DNA from: an uncultured Lachnospiraceae bacterium
GTDB lineage: Bacteria > Bacillota > Clostridia > Lachnospirales > Lachnospiraceae
DNA length: 56,526 nt
Direction: 5' to 3'
Assembly: GCA_900317555.1 (NCBI GenBank)
Contig: ONHF01000017.1
Span: forward strand, 1 to 56,526
The position numbers were made by a program, and so were the translations under genes. Shown here piece after piece: positions 8,277 through 17,110 of this stretch (its first letter is position 1; every line of letters starts with the position of its first letter). A model generated the notes under the pieces. The model had not been told where the DNA came from, ran no database searches, and saw nothing but the letters and a program-made list of their open reading frames with translations.

Positions 8277-9608
8277 ATGAAAGCTAAGAGATTGGTATCA
8301 ATGGGGCTTGCTGTAGTACTTACTGCAGGGTTGGCAGCGTGCGGGTCATCGCAGAACAAGAGTACAACAGAGCAGACAGCAAATGAAAATCAGACAGAAA
8401 CAGCTGAAAGCGTATCCACGGAGCCGAATGATCAGGAATCAGAGGCGCCGGTCACAATCACTTACGCGAATTTCAATGCATCCGGCGGAAATGAAGAGAC
8501 TCTGAACAAGATGTATGAGGCTTTTCACAAGGCGTACCCGAATATTACGGTAGAGATCGAAACCATTGCGATGAACGACTACTTCACCACCATGCAGACG
8601 AGAATCGCGGGAGGAACCGGACCGGATTGTCTTGAAATGAACATCGAGAATTTCGGGACTTATGCGTCCCAGGGAATTCTGGAAGATTTGTCCGGAGCGG
8701 GTACCGAGGGCATGAACCAGACCGCTCTTGAAGCATTTCAGTACGATGGAACTCAATATGGCTTACCGGAAAACTTCTCTACGGTAGTGCTCGTGTATAA
8801 CAAGGATCTTTTTGATAAGGCGGGCATTGATTATCCGGACGATAACTGGACGAGGGACGACGTGGACGCTGCTGCGGCGAAGATCCGGGCGCTTGGAGAT
8901 GATATCTACGGAATCTATCAGCCGGTAACGTACAACGAGTTTTACAAAGTTGCCGCACAGTACGGAGGAAGCCTTCTCAATTCGGATAAGTCGGCGTTCA
9001 CAATTAACTCCGAGGAGAACGTAGCCGCACTGCAGAGTATGGCGGACCGGGTGCAGAAGACCAATGTGCAGCCGACCGAAGAACAGATGGGAGGAATGGG
9101 AGACTGGGACCTCTTTGAGAGCGGAAGACTCGGCATGATTCCGACAGGAACCTGGTGCTTCAACACGTTCAAGGATGCCTGCGGTTTTAACTGGGATATA
9201 TGCGTAGAGCCCGGAGAAACACAGAAAGCAACGCACTTCTTTGCCAATGCGCTTGTGGTTAACAAAGCTGCCTCTGCGGAAGCAAAAGCAGCAGCGCAGA
9301 AATGGATCACATGGCTTGCCTCCAGTGCAGAGGCGGCACAGATCCGTCTTGATGCGGGCTGGGATCTGCCGGCGCTGGATGATACCGGCAAACTTTCCAG
9401 CTACCTGGAACAGACTCCTCCGGAACATCGTCAGGCGGTATTTGATTCTCTGAATTACATTGTTATGCCGCCGGTTATCAACGACTACCAGCAGATGTCG
9501 GATATCATCACAGACTGTGTCTCTAAAGCGGCCAAAGGAGAATGCACGGCCAAAGAAGCACTGGATGATGCACAGAGCAAGTGTGAGGCGGCGATCAAAC
9601 TCAACTAA
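8277..9608 (+). CDS. ABC sugar transporter substrate-binding lipoprotein
   Basis: A 443-residue extracellular solute-binding protein, family 1. The N-terminus has a lipoprotein signal peptide with lipobox LAAC (Cys at about residue 20) and a Ser/Thr/Glu-rich linker before the binding domain (ITYANFNASGG...). The start at 8277 is supported by GGGAGG just upstream and by the signal peptide beginning here; the frame stays open 33 codons further up without signal-peptide character. It would deliver alpha-glucosides to the permeases that follow. A hairpin separates it from them, the usual arrangement for making more binding protein than permease. Confidence 0.92.
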   Translation: MKAKRLVSMGLAVVLTAGLAACGSSQNKSTTEQTANENQTETAESVSTEPNDQESEAPVTITYANFNASGGNEETLNKMYEAFHKAYPNITVEIETIAMNDYFTTMQTRIAGGTGPDCLEMNIENFGTYASQGILEDLSGAGTEGMNQTALEAFQYDGTQYGLPENFSTVVLVYNKDLFDKAGIDYPDDNWTRDDVDAAAAKIRALGDDIYGIYQPVTYNEFYKVAAQYGGSLLNSDKSAFTINSEENVAALQSMADRVQKTNVQPTEEQMGGMGDWDLFESGRLGMIPTGTWCFNTFKDACGFNWDICVEPGETQKATHFFANALVVNKAASAEAKAAAQKWITWLASSAEAAQIRLDAGWDLPALDDTGKLSSYLEQTPPEHRQAVFDSLNYIVMPPVINDYQQMSDIITDCVSKAAKGECTAKEALDDAQSKCEAAIKLN

Positions 9609-9623
9609 GAACCGGTTGTATTG

Positions 9624-9656
9624 GAAGCGGGCGATAGGAATACTGCCGCCCGCTTC
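9624..9656 (+). promoter_or_regulatory. Intercistronic hairpin between binding protein and permease
   Basis: Perfect 10-bp arms GAAGCGGGCG (9624-9633) and CGCCCGCTTC (9647-9656). No U run follows, so it is more likely an mRNA-stabilising or partial-attenuation element that raises binding-protein expression over the permeases than a full terminator. Confidence 0.65.
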
Positions 9657-9676
9657 TGATGCCGGTCAGGAAGTAG

Positions 9677-10585
9677 ATGGCAATGAAGAATAAAGAACGA
9701 AAAAAGATCATACAGGCCATTCCGTTTATGCTGCCGAGCATTGCCGGGATGGTTCTGTTCAGCCTTCTGCCCATGTTGATTGCCATTGCGCTCAGTTTCA
9801 CAGGCTGGAGCGGACTGGGAAAGTTTTCTTTTTCCATGGTGTCAAAACAGTTCATCGGGCTGGAGAACTATCAGAGGCTTCTCTCGAAGGGAGAATTCTG
9901 GACGGCTGTGGGACATGTCCTGTACTTCGTTGTTTTGTACCTTCCGCTCTCTTTCTTTTTTTCAATGCTGGTTGCATTGATCCTGAACAGTGGCAGGAAG
10001 TTATCAGGGCTTTATCGTATTCTGTACTACATTCCGGTCCTTACCTCCTGGGTAGCTGCCAGTTTGATCTGGAAGTGGGTGCTGTCTTCCCAATACGGTG
10101 TGTTCAATTCCATCCTCTCGATCTTCGGAATGCAGGGTCCCGATTGGCTTACCAGTAAATATTGGGCCATGCCCGGCATTGTTCTCGCATCCGTGTGGAA
10201 GGACATGGGATTCTATGGTCTGTACATCTTCGGAGGACTCAGAACCATTGACACGGGCTATTACGAAGCGGCGCAGATTGATGGAGCCGGGAAATGGGTA
10301 ACACTGACCAGAATAACAATTCCTCTGTTATCACCGACTCTGTTCTACTGCCTGATCATGTCGCTGATCAATGCATTTCAGATCTTTCCGCAGGTGCAGA
10401 TCATGACAGGCGGCGGGCCGAACGGGGCTACGCAGGTGCCGGTGGAACGGATCTATACCTATGCCTTTAGTTATTTCAAGATGGGGTACGCAGCCGCATT
10501 TTCCTGGCTGTTGTTCCTGATCATTCTGGCGCTGACGCTGATTCAGCTCAAGGCGCAGAAAGCGTGGGTGCACTATGAGACGTAA
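9677..10585 (+). CDS. ABC sugar transporter permease, MalF/UgpA type
   Basis: A 302-residue inner-membrane permease with about six membrane segments; the first begins at about residue 12 after a lysine-rich start. The binding-protein-dependent transport signature EAAQIDGAGKWVTLTRITIP (EAA loop, which contacts the ATPase) is present. Start 9677, with an in-frame ATG two codons later as an alternative. Overlaps the next permease by 11 bp. No ATPase gene is in this operon, so it probably shares a general MsmK-type sugar ATPase encoded elsewhere, as in many Firmicutes. Confidence 0.9.
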   Translation: MAMKNKERKKIIQAIPFMLPSIAGMVLFSLLPMLIAIALSFTGWSGLGKFSFSMVSKQFIGLENYQRLLSKGEFWTAVGHVLYFVVLYLPLSFFFSMLVALILNSGRKLSGLYRILYYIPVLTSWVAASLIWKWVLSSQYGVFNSILSIFGMQGPDWLTSKYWAMPGIVLASVWKDMGFYGLYIFGGLRTIDTGYYEAAQIDGAGKWVTLTRITIPLLSPTLFYCLIMSLINAFQIFPQVQIMTGGGPNGATQVPVERIYTYAFSYFKMGYAAAFSWLLFLIILALTLIQLKAQKAWVHYET

Positions 10586-11408
10586 GCGCAGCGGACTGCT
10601 GTCCAATATAATATTTTATGTGATATCCGTTGCACTTGCGGTGATGGTAGTGATACCATTCTATTGGATGATCATCACCTCGCTGAAATCGAAGGGGGCG
10701 CTGATGGCTCTGCCGATCCAGTGGATCCCGCGCCATCCGACCCTGCAGTCCTACAGGAAGGTTTTTTCACTTTTCCCTTTTGGAAAAGCAATCCTGAACA
10801 GTCTGTTTGTGAGCATCACCTTCACGGTGATTACCGTGTTGTCCTCTTCGATGGCTGCATTTGCGATTGCCAAGATTCGTTTCAAAGGGGCCGGAGTATT
10901 TTTTCGAATGTATCTGATGTCCATGATGATTCCGACACAGATCACACTGATTCCACTGTTCATCATTATGAGCAGATTAAATCTGACGAATACTTATACC
11001 AGTGTGATTTCGCCAAGCATTTTCTCGGCGTTCAGCATTTTTCTGCTGGTGCAGAATCTCAGATCTCTGCCGGATGACTTTATGGAGGCAGCCAGAATCG
11101 ACGGCGCTTCTCTCTGGACAACCTTTTTCAGGGTCATTATGCCGATGGAAAAACCGGTGCTGGCAACGCTGGTGATCACTACCTTTATGGGGGCCTGGAA
11201 CGACTATCTGTGGCCGCTGGTCATGCTGTCCGATAAAAACAAGATGACATTGACATTGGCTCTGAATACGCTGAACGGGCAGTACGGGACAGAATACAAT
11301 GTGCTGATGGCGGGCTGCCTGATATCTATGATCCCCATTATCGTAGTTTATATCATTGCCCAGACACAGATGAAACAGGGCATAACAGCAGGGGGAGTAA
11401 AGGGATGA
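10575..11408 (+). CDS. ABC sugar transporter permease, MalG/UgpE type
   Basis: A 277-residue partner permease, about six membrane segments, with EAA loop EAARIDGASLWTTFFRVIMP. Translationally coupled at both ends: the start overlaps the preceding permease by 11 bp and the stop overlaps the following GH31 start by 4 bp. Together with the preceding gene it would form the membrane channel for the sugar bound by the 8277 lipoprotein. Confidence 0.9.
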   Translation: MRRKRSGLLSNIIFYVISVALAVMVVIPFYWMIITSLKSKGALMALPIQWIPRHPTLQSYRKVFSLFPFGKAILNSLFVSITFTVITVLSSSMAAFAIAKIRFKGAGVFFRMYLMSMMIPTQITLIPLFIIMSRLNLTNTYTSVISPSIFSAFSIFLLVQNLRSLPDDFMEAARIDGASLWTTFFRVIMPMEKPVLATLVITTFMGAWNDYLWPLVMLSDKNKMTLTLALNTLNGQYGTEYNVLMAGCLISMIPIIVVYIIAQTQMKQGITAGGVKG

Positions 11409-13375
11409 CAACGGTAAAACACTTTCAGTTCGGAACACCGATCGAGACCGGAGCAGTGATCAGAAATGTTCCGGCGGCGGGAAGCAGAATTCCCGGATGG
11501 GTACAGGACGAAGCGCAGGGAACGCTGTGCAGGGATCTTTCGGAAGATGAGATCGTATATGGCCTTGGAGAGTCTGTCCGGGGGATGAATAAGCGCGGCT
11601 GGATCTACGAGAGCAATAACAGCGATGATCCGAACCACACGGAAGATAAGCATTCGCTTTATGCTTCCCAGAACTTCTTTCTCATTTTTTCCAGACAGCA
11701 CAGTTATGGAATGTTCGTGGATACACCGGGGAAGGTGTCGTTTGACATCGGATATTCCAAAATGGATCAGATGAAAATCAGCCTCGATGATTTTGCCGCA
11801 AATGTCTATACGATTGAGGGAGAGAATCCGACGGAAGTCATACGCAGCTTCCATGATCTGATCGGAAAAAGTTATATTCCACCCAAGTGGGCGTTTGGTT
11901 ACGGACAGAGCCGTTGGAGCTACATGAATGAACAGGAGGTCCTTGAGGTCGTCCGGTCGTATCGCGATGCCGGAATCCCGATTGACAGCGTATACCTCGA
12001 TATTGACTACATGGACCACTACAAGGACTTCACGATTAACAACGAGGCATTCCCGGACTTCGACCGGTTTACGCGGCAGATGAAAGAGCAGGGAATTCAC
12101 CTTGTCCCGATTATTGATGCCGGCGTCAAGATCGAAAAAGGCTATGATGTCTACGAAGAAGGAGTTGAAAAACAATACTTCTGCCAAAAAGAAAATGGAG
12201 AAAATCTGGTAGCGGCGGTCTGGCCGGGAAGGGTGCACTTCCCGGACTTTCTGGATGAGAAAACAAGGGAGTGGTTTGGCGGCAAGTACCAGTGGTTGAT
12301 CTCCCAAGGAGTGGACGGATTCTGGAACGATATGAACGAGCCCGCCATCTTCTATACGGAGGACCATCTGAAAGAGGTATTCCGGAAGATCGATTTGTAC
12401 AGGGATCAGAACCTTGATATTCGGTCCTTTTTTGCTTTCAAGGAGCTCGTTGACAAAATTGATAACAACCCGGAGGATTACAGACGGTTCTATCACCATT
12501 ATCATGGCCAGCTCGTCCGCCACGATAAAGTCCATAATCTCTATGGCTATTACATGACAATGGCAGCGGGAGAAGCGTTCCGGCGGTATTCTCCGGATAA
12601 ACGGATTCTGATGTTTTCCCGCGCTTCCTACATCGGGATGCACCGGTACGGCGGTGTATGGACCGGAGATAACAAATCCTGGTGGAGTCATTTACTTCTC
12701 AGCTTCCAGCAGATGCCGGGCCTGAACATGTGCGGATTTCTGTATTCGGGATCTGACATCGGCGGCTTCGGAGCGGATTGCACCGAGGATCTGATGCTTC
12801 GCTGGCTCGAAATGGCGATCATGACCCCTCTGTACCGGAACCACTCTGCGGAGGGAACGCGCAGACAGGAACTGTACCGGTTTGAGCACATCGACTGGTT
12901 CCGAAATCTTGTGAACCTGCGCTATGCGCTTATCCCATACATCTACAGCGAGTTTATGAAAGCAGTCCTGTCCGGCGGAATGTATATGATGCCTTTGTCA
13001 TTTGTCTATCCTGAGGATGAGAGGGCGGACCGGGTGGAGGATCAACTGATCGTCGGAGAGAGCATCATGCTTGCGCCGGTTTACCTGCAGAACGCTGTCG
13101 GGCGATGGGTGTATCTTCCGGAGGATATGAAGCTGATCCGGTTTCGCTCTTGTGAGGATTATGAGGAAGAGATACTGACAGCCGGAGATCACTATATTCC
13201 GGTTGCGCTCAATGAGACCATCCTGTTTCTGCGGAAGGGACATGTTTTGCCCATGGCACAACCGGCACAGGATGTGGAACAGATCGACTACAGCAAGCTT
13301 TTCTATCTTACATACGAGGCAGAACCGGAGGACTACGAGCTGTACAATGATGATGGGATTTCGCCGGTTTCCTAA
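11405..13375 (+). CDS. GH31 alpha-glucosidase, second of two
   Basis: A 656-residue GH31 enzyme of the classical bacterial alpha-glucosidase group. Nucleophile D309 in GFWNDMNEPA (family signature) and acid/base D422 in WTGDN are present. No signal peptide. The C-terminus stops abruptly at YNDDGISPVS, where relatives usually continue a short distance past the DDG turn, so the extreme C-terminal strand may have been lost. The operon thus carries two GH31 enzymes with different active-site motifs, suggesting stepwise trimming of a mixed-linkage or substituted alpha-glucoside. Confidence 0.9.
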   Translation: MTTVKHFQFGTPIETGAVIRNVPAAGSRIPGWVQDEAQGTLCRDLSEDEIVYGLGESVRGMNKRGWIYESNNSDDPNHTEDKHSLYASQNFFLIFSRQHSYGMFVDTPGKVSFDIGYSKMDQMKISLDDFAANVYTIEGENPTEVIRSFHDLIGKSYIPPKWAFGYGQSRWSYMNEQEVLEVVRSYRDAGIPIDSVYLDIDYMDHYKDFTINNEAFPDFDRFTRQMKEQGIHLVPIIDAGVKIEKGYDVYEEGVEKQYFCQKENGENLVAAVWPGRVHFPDFLDEKTREWFGGKYQWLISQGVDGFWNDMNEPAIFYTEDHLKEVFRKIDLYRDQNLDIRSFFAFKELVDKIDNNPEDYRRFYHHYHGQLVRHDKVHNLYGYYMTMAAGEAFRRYSPDKRILMFSRASYIGMHRYGGVWTGDNKSWWSHLLLSFQQMPGLNMCGFLYSGSDIGGFGADCTEDLMLRWLEMAIMTPLYRNHSAEGTRRQELYRFEHIDWFRNLVNLRYALIPYIYSEFMKAVLSGGMYMMPLSFVYPEDERADRVEDQLIVGESIMLAPVYLQNAVGRWVYLPEDMKLIRFRSCEDYEEEILTAGDHYIPVALNETILFLRKGHVLPMAQPAQDVEQIDYSKLFYLTYEAEPEDYELYNDDGISPVS

Positions 13376-13422
13376 TGCGCCCGCCTGGTTTATACTCGTA
13401 CTGGTTTAGGAATAGAACCTTC

Positions 13423-13464
13423 AAGGCACTCCTTTTTAGAATTAATCTGAAGGGGTGTCTTTTT
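13423..13464 (+). terminator. Operon terminator after the second GH31
   Basis: An imperfect stem (AAGGCACTCCTT with AAGGGGTGTCTT, G-U pairs allowed) closes over an A/T-rich loop and is followed by a run of T to 13464. It fits a rho-independent terminator for the sugar operon, which starts about 8.2 kb upstream. Confidence 0.65.
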
Positions 13465-13531
13465 GTCGGTGATTGATAAATACAGTGAAGTTACCGGTGA
13501 GGAGCTTGCGAGAATCAATGGAGGGAGATCT

Positions 13532-13912
13532 ATGTATAGAAAACCGGAACTTACAGCACAGGCTGACGCAAAAGACACTGCAGCGACTGATCCAAGCCCC
13601 GCAAAGGAACAAGCGGAGAAGATGAAAGATCCGGTCGCCGTTGCTTTTGAAGAAGCTGCCAATAGAAGTGCTGCTTACAAAGAGGGAGAACTGATCGGTG
13701 TGTGTGAGTTTAGTGTCTCAGAGCAGATTTGGATCATAGATCATACAGGCGTGCGCCCCGCATACGGAGGACAGGGTATCGCCAGGAGACTCGTGGAAAA
13801 AGTGATCGAAGAAGCCCGCGCAAGGCAAATCAAAATCCTGCCGCTCTGTTCTTATGCCAGCAAAATGATGGAAGGGAAAACAGAGTATCAGGATGTGCTC
13901 GTAATTCGCTGA
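13532..13912 (+). CDS. Small GNAT-like acetyltransferase (COG2388/YjdJ type)
   Basis: A 126-residue protein whose second half matches the short GNAT group that carries WIIDHTGVRPAYGGQGIARR (acetyl-CoA loop) and the closing LCSYASKMM...EYQDVL. The first about 45 residues are charged, poorly conserved and of unknown function. The ATG at 13532 has an excellent ribosome-binding site GGAGGGAG; the frame stays open upstream to a TTG at 13463, but that codon lies inside the terminator hairpin. The upstream 21 codons spell a peptide resembling a double-glycine leader (see findings). Substrate unknown. Confidence 0.75.
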   Translation: MYRKPELTAQADAKDTAATDPSPAKEQAEKMKDPVAVAFEEAANRSAAYKEGELIGVCEFSVSEQIWIIDHTGVRPAYGGQGIARRLVEKVIEEARARQIKILPLCSYASKMMEGKTEYQDVLVIR

Positions 13913-13915
13913 AAA

Positions 13916-14200
13916 TTATTTTTGGGGAGAATTCGGAAACTCATTGATTAATTCTCTGGAAAAAACGATAAAGCCAATACCGCCAACCAGTGCCATTATA
14001 CTTCCGGAAATTTGTTGACCAGTTGTGGTAAGTGAAACTATCTGATTATATGTTTCCGTATCTCCACCATTTCGCTGCGTAACAAAATCATAACCTGCTT
14101 TTTTCCCAAAGTCATATGCTGAACATATCCTTTTAGTTCCCTGAGCAAACAGAAGTACCATGATAATAATGCAACAGCATATCCAGATTTTTTTAAACAT
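13916..14200 (-). CDS. Small membrane protein, unknown function
   Basis: A 94-residue protein with two hydrophobic segments (about residues 4-18, with a run of three cysteines, and about 72-86), separated by a polar loop. The ATG at 14200 is preceded by GGAG at suitable spacing; the frame stays open further up but without a better start. I do not recognise a family. The DNA is noticeably A+T-rich relative to its surroundings, and the gene lies between two decayed or small genes, so recent acquisition is possible. Confidence 0.55.
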   Translation of the reverse strand: MFKKIWICCCIIIMVLLFAQGTKRICSAYDFGKKAGYDFVTQRNGGDTETYNQIVSLTTTGQQISGSIMALVGGIGFIVFSRELINEFPNSPQK

Positions 14201-14280
14201 TGTACTCGCTCCATTCTTTAAAATAAACTTTGAACCATATTCATTATATACTGACAATAGCTTCTTTCGATAATTTATCC

Positions 14281-14433
14281 ATGATAATAAAATCATATTC
14301 CAGAGAGGCAGCAGTCAAACACAGAAATGAACCCTTCGGTGCAGTGCTGGTTAAGGACGGGGAGATTGTCTTTGCCAATGAAAATCATTTCTGTAATCTG
14401 GCGATTGGAAGAAATGCAGGAGTAAAACTATGA
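14281..14433 (+). pseudogene. N-terminal fragment of a nucleoside deaminase
   Basis: The frame encodes AVKHRNEPFGAVLVKDGEIV followed by FANEN, the conserved first strand-helix region of cytidine/guanine-type nucleoside deaminases. Then it diverges and stops. The zinc-binding H[AC]E and PCxxC motifs that do catalysis are absent, so this is a truncated remnant. Its last codon overlaps the ATG of the DUF1801 gene, so the deletion may have joined the fragment to that gene's leader. Confidence 0.75.
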
Positions 14434-14774
14434 CCCCGATTGACGAATACATCAATAAGCAGGACCCGGCGCACAGGAGCAATTTGCGCACCGTTCGTGA
14501 CACGATCAGAGAGCAGCTCCCTTCCGTAGAAGAGAGAATTTCCTGGTCAATGCCGACGTGGTGGAACGGCCACAATATTATTCACTTTGCGGCGGCAAAA
14601 CAGCACATAGGCATCTACCCGGGCCCTGCCGCGGTGGAATACTTTGCGGGCGAGCTCAGAAAACGCGGATTGAAATTCAGCAAAGGAGCGATTCAGATCC
14701 CTTATGAGGATAATCTTCCGCTGGACCTGATTGCGGAAATTTCCCGCTGGTGTGGGGAGCACAATTGTGAGTGA
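14430..14774 (+). CDS. DUF1801 / YdhG-like small protein
   Basis: A 114-residue protein of the DUF1801 group (frataxin-like fold, B. subtilis YdhG relatives): an opening IDEYINKQDPAHRSNLRTVRD, the central SWSMPTWW motif, and KGAIQIPYEDNLP near the end. Members have been proposed as intracellular iron chaperones, but the function is not settled. The ATG at 14430 has GCAGGAG upstream. Confidence 0.85.
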   Translation: MTPIDEYINKQDPAHRSNLRTVRDTIREQLPSVEERISWSMPTWWNGHNIIHFAAAKQHIGIYPGPAAVEYFAGELRKRGLKFSKGAIQIPYEDNLPLDLIAEISRWCGEHNCE

Positions 14775-14813
14775 CAAAGTATCGGATGATACTTATTAAT
14801 CAGCTTTCGCTCC

Positions 14814-15548
14814 CTACCGGGTAGCACTGCACACTTTGCCGAAGATACGGAAGTCATCGCGGTCAAGGTGTACCGGAATCGGGTCATATTTCTGATTCAG
14901 AGAAATCAGGAATGTCCCGTCACCGTCATTCTTCAACTTCTTGATATATGCATTGTCATTTAACGAAAAGATTCCGATTTCTCCATTGTCCAGTGTTTCC
15001 TGCTGATGCACATAGACCATGTCATGGTCGTGGAACACCGGCTCCATGCTGTCTCCGCTGACGGTGACGGCAAAATCAGCGCCTCTTGCGTCCTCTGACG
15101 GCACTTCGATAATTGTGTAATAGTCGGAATCGAGGAAATTTCCGCGTCCGGCGGATACCCTGGCATCGTAAAGACGAAGGCGGATTACCTGCGGCCCGTC
15201 CGCCGGAACGGCCGGATATGAGACTACATCTGCTCCTTTCAGGTAGTTCACCGGGTGAATCAGCATGTCGATATAGGTGAGCGCCTTTTGCTTCCCCGCA
15301 TCATTCAGCATGGCGAGCGGATTATTCGGATTGTTTCCGAAATATTCCTCCAGACAGTCCGGTATCTCCAGAATCCGGCAGACGTGCAGAAAAACCCGCG
15401 CGGAGATATCGTTCCTTCCGGTTTCCCAGGCGGAAATGCCTTTTTGAGTAACATAGATTCCCTCTTCCTTCAGCCTTTCCGAAAGCTCGGTCTGAGATAT
15501 ATGCGCTTTCTTCCTGTAAGAAGTGATGATTGCGCCGATATTTTCCAT
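14814..15548 (-). CDS. XRE-S24 self-cleaving repressor (LexA/CI-like)
   Basis: A 244-residue regulator. The N-terminal XRE helix-turn-helix (about 6-60, with ISQTELSERL and ISAWETGR) is joined to a LexA/UmuD-type S24 peptidase domain. The self-cleavage site is probably A133-G134 (VSAGRG), the nucleophile S167 (SGDSMEP) and the general base K203 (YIKKL). Such proteins cut themselves when bound to RecA-ssDNA filaments and so derepress damage-response genes. Divergent from the Y-family polymerase at 15788, with which it shares a 240-bp control region; it very probably regulates that gene. Confidence 0.92.
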   Translation of the reverse strand: MENIGAIITSYRKKAHISQTELSERLKEEGIYVTQKGISAWETGRNDISARVFLHVCRILEIPDCLEEYFGNNPNNPLAMLNDAGKQKALTYIDMLIHPVNYLKGADVVSYPAVPADGPQVIRLRLYDARVSAGRGNFLDSDYYTIIEVPSEDARGADFAVTVSGDSMEPVFHDHDMVYVHQQETLDNGEIGIFSLNDNAYIKKLKNDGDGTFLISLNQKYDPIPVHLDRDDFRIFGKVCSATR

Positions 15549-15627
15549 GAAACACCTCTTTCTGACGTTTCTGCCTGTGATCTGCAGGGAATGTCCGGCT
15601 ATGCAGAAATTCCATTTTCTCCCCTAT

Positions 15628-15726
15628 AGAATATCATTTCATACGAAAAAGTCAAGAGGAATACTCTAAAACAGAGTGAAAATTTGCTAATTATCTATTT
15701 TCAACTACTATGCGAGGTGCTATACT
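15628..15726. promoter_or_regulatory. Divergent promoters with shared inverted-repeat operator
   Basis: Minus strand: -35 TTGACT (15650-15655), 16-bp spacer, -10 TATTCT (15628-15633) for the S24 repressor. Plus strand: -35-like TTTTCA (15698-15703), 17-bp spacer, -10 TATACT (15721-15726) for the polymerase. Between them lies the inverted repeat ACTCT-AAAAC-AGAGT (15663-15677), a candidate binding site for the repressor. No standard clostridial LexA box (GAAC-N4-GTTC) is visible, in keeping with control by the local repressor. The plus promoter puts the transcript start near 15733 and so excludes a coding start at 15710. Confidence 0.6.
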
Positions 15727-15787
15727 GACGTACAGAGAAAGGCGAAGAGAAAGTTGCCGGAAAATGGAAGACGAGGGGGTGAGAAGG

Positions 15788-17110
15788 ATGCCGGATCGGA
15801 TCATTTTGCATGTGGACTGCAATTGTTTTTACGCGTCGGTGGAGATGCTGTATCACCCGGAACTTGCCGGAAAGCCGCTTGCGGTCGGCGGTGATCCGCA
15901 GCAGCGCCACGGCATTGTCCTCACGGCCAACTACATCGCGAAGCGACGCGGCGTGAAGACCGGCATGGCGCTCTGGCAGGCGAGGCAGTGCTGCCCGGAC
16001 ATTGTTTTTGTTCCGCCGAGGATGTATCTGTATCTGCGCTTTTCCCGCATGGCAAGAGCCATTTATCAGGAATATTCCGGGCAGGTGGAGAGCTTCGGCC
16101 TCGATGAATGCTGGATCGATCTTACGGACAGCTGCGCGCTTCTGGGAAATCACACACGGACGCTCGAAAACGGCTGCCGGATTGCGCAGGAGATCAGCGC
16201 GAGGATTCGCCGGGAACTCGGTATCACGGTCAGTATCGGCGTCTCCTGGAACAAGATTTACGCAAAACTCGGCAGTGATTATAAGAAGCCGGATGCCATC
16301 ACTGTTTTTGACCGGGACAATTACAAGAAGCTGATCTATCCGCTTCCGGTGTCGGATCTTCTGTATGTCGGGAGAAGGACGGACAAGAAACTGGAGAAAT
16401 ACGGCATTCGCACGATCGGGGAGCTTGCGGATGCAGATCCTTCTTATCTTGAGAACTGGTTCGGCAAAATCGGCCTGATGCTGTCTGTTTTTGCAAGGGG
16501 GGAGGACCGGACGCCGGTAAATGATCTCGGCATAGAGGCGCCGGTCAAGAGCGTCGGCAACAGTACGACAACGCCGAGAGATCTGGTCAATGATGAGGAT
16601 GTGCGGCTCGTGCTTTATCTGCTTGCGGAGAGTGTATCGGAGCGGCTCCGGAAGAATCAATTTGAGGGGCAGGTGGTCTCCATTTATGTGCGTGACGCGG
16701 ATCTTTGCGGATACCACCAGCAGAAAAAGCTGGCGGCGCCCACCAACATCTCCGGCGAGATCGCGGGGGCGGCGTTTTCCATCTTTCAGCAGCTGTACCG
16801 GTGGGAGAAACCGATCCGGAGCATCGGGGTCAGTGTCTGTGACTTAAAACAGGAGGGACAGCCGAGGCAGCTTTCTCTGTTTCTGGATGAGCAGCACCGC
16901 GAGCAGCAGATGCGGGCGGACAGGATGGTGTCATTGATCCGCAGCCGGTACGGGTATGCCGCGGTGCAGAGGGGCATTATGCATGAGGACCGGTATCTTT
17001 CTTCCTTAAATGCGACGGCGGAGGACCATATGATTCATCCGCATTCGTATCTGGAACACGGAAACCGTAGCGGGTGTGAGACATTGCTTCTTACGAGGAA
17101 GGTGAGATAA
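15788..17110 (+). CDS. Y-family translesion DNA polymerase (UmuC/DinB-like)
   Basis: A 440-residue Y-family polymerase. Palm carboxylates are D10 (ILHVDCNCFYASVE) and D106/E107 (SFGLDECWIDLTD); the fingers region and the GVSWNKIYAKLGSDYKKPDA motif follow, then helix-hairpin-helix and little-finger domains ending with a C-terminal tail (LSLF near residue 363) like a sliding-clamp-binding motif. It copies damaged DNA with low fidelity. The start at 15788 is set by GAGGGGG 8 nt upstream; 15764 is also possible. The divergent S24 repressor implies SOS-type induction. Confidence 0.9.
   Translation: MPDRIILHVDCNCFYASVEMLYHPELAGKPLAVGGDPQQRHGIVLTANYIAKRRGVKTGMALWQARQCCPDIVFVPPRMYLYLRFSRMARAIYQEYSGQVESFGLDECWIDLTDSCALLGNHTRTLENGCRIAQEISARIRRELGITVSIGVSWNKIYAKLGSDYKKPDAITVFDRDNYKKLIYPLPVSDLLYVGRRTDKKLEKYGIRTIGELADADPSYLENWFGKIGLMLSVFARGEDRTPVNDLGIEAPVKSVGNSTTTPRDLVNDEDVRLVLYLLAESVSERLRKNQFEGQVVSIYVRDADLCGYHQQKKLAAPTNISGEIAGAAFSIFQQLYRWEKPIRSIGVSVCDLKQEGQPRQLSLFLDEQHREQQMRADRMVSLIRSRYGYAAVQRGIMHEDRYLSSLNATAEDHMIHPHSYLEHGNRSGCETLLLTRKVR

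Noticed and set aside
11348-12691. 447-codon minus-strand frame
   Set aside because: It is antisense to the second GH31 gene, whose catalytic motifs are intact.
15549-15787. Standard SOS (LexA) box in the repressor-polymerase control region
   Set aside because: No GAAC-N4-GTTC sequence is present; only the ACTCT/AGAGT repeat could be found.
15701-16717. 338-codon minus-strand frame
   Set aside because: Antisense to the Y-family polymerase; no ribosome-binding site or family.
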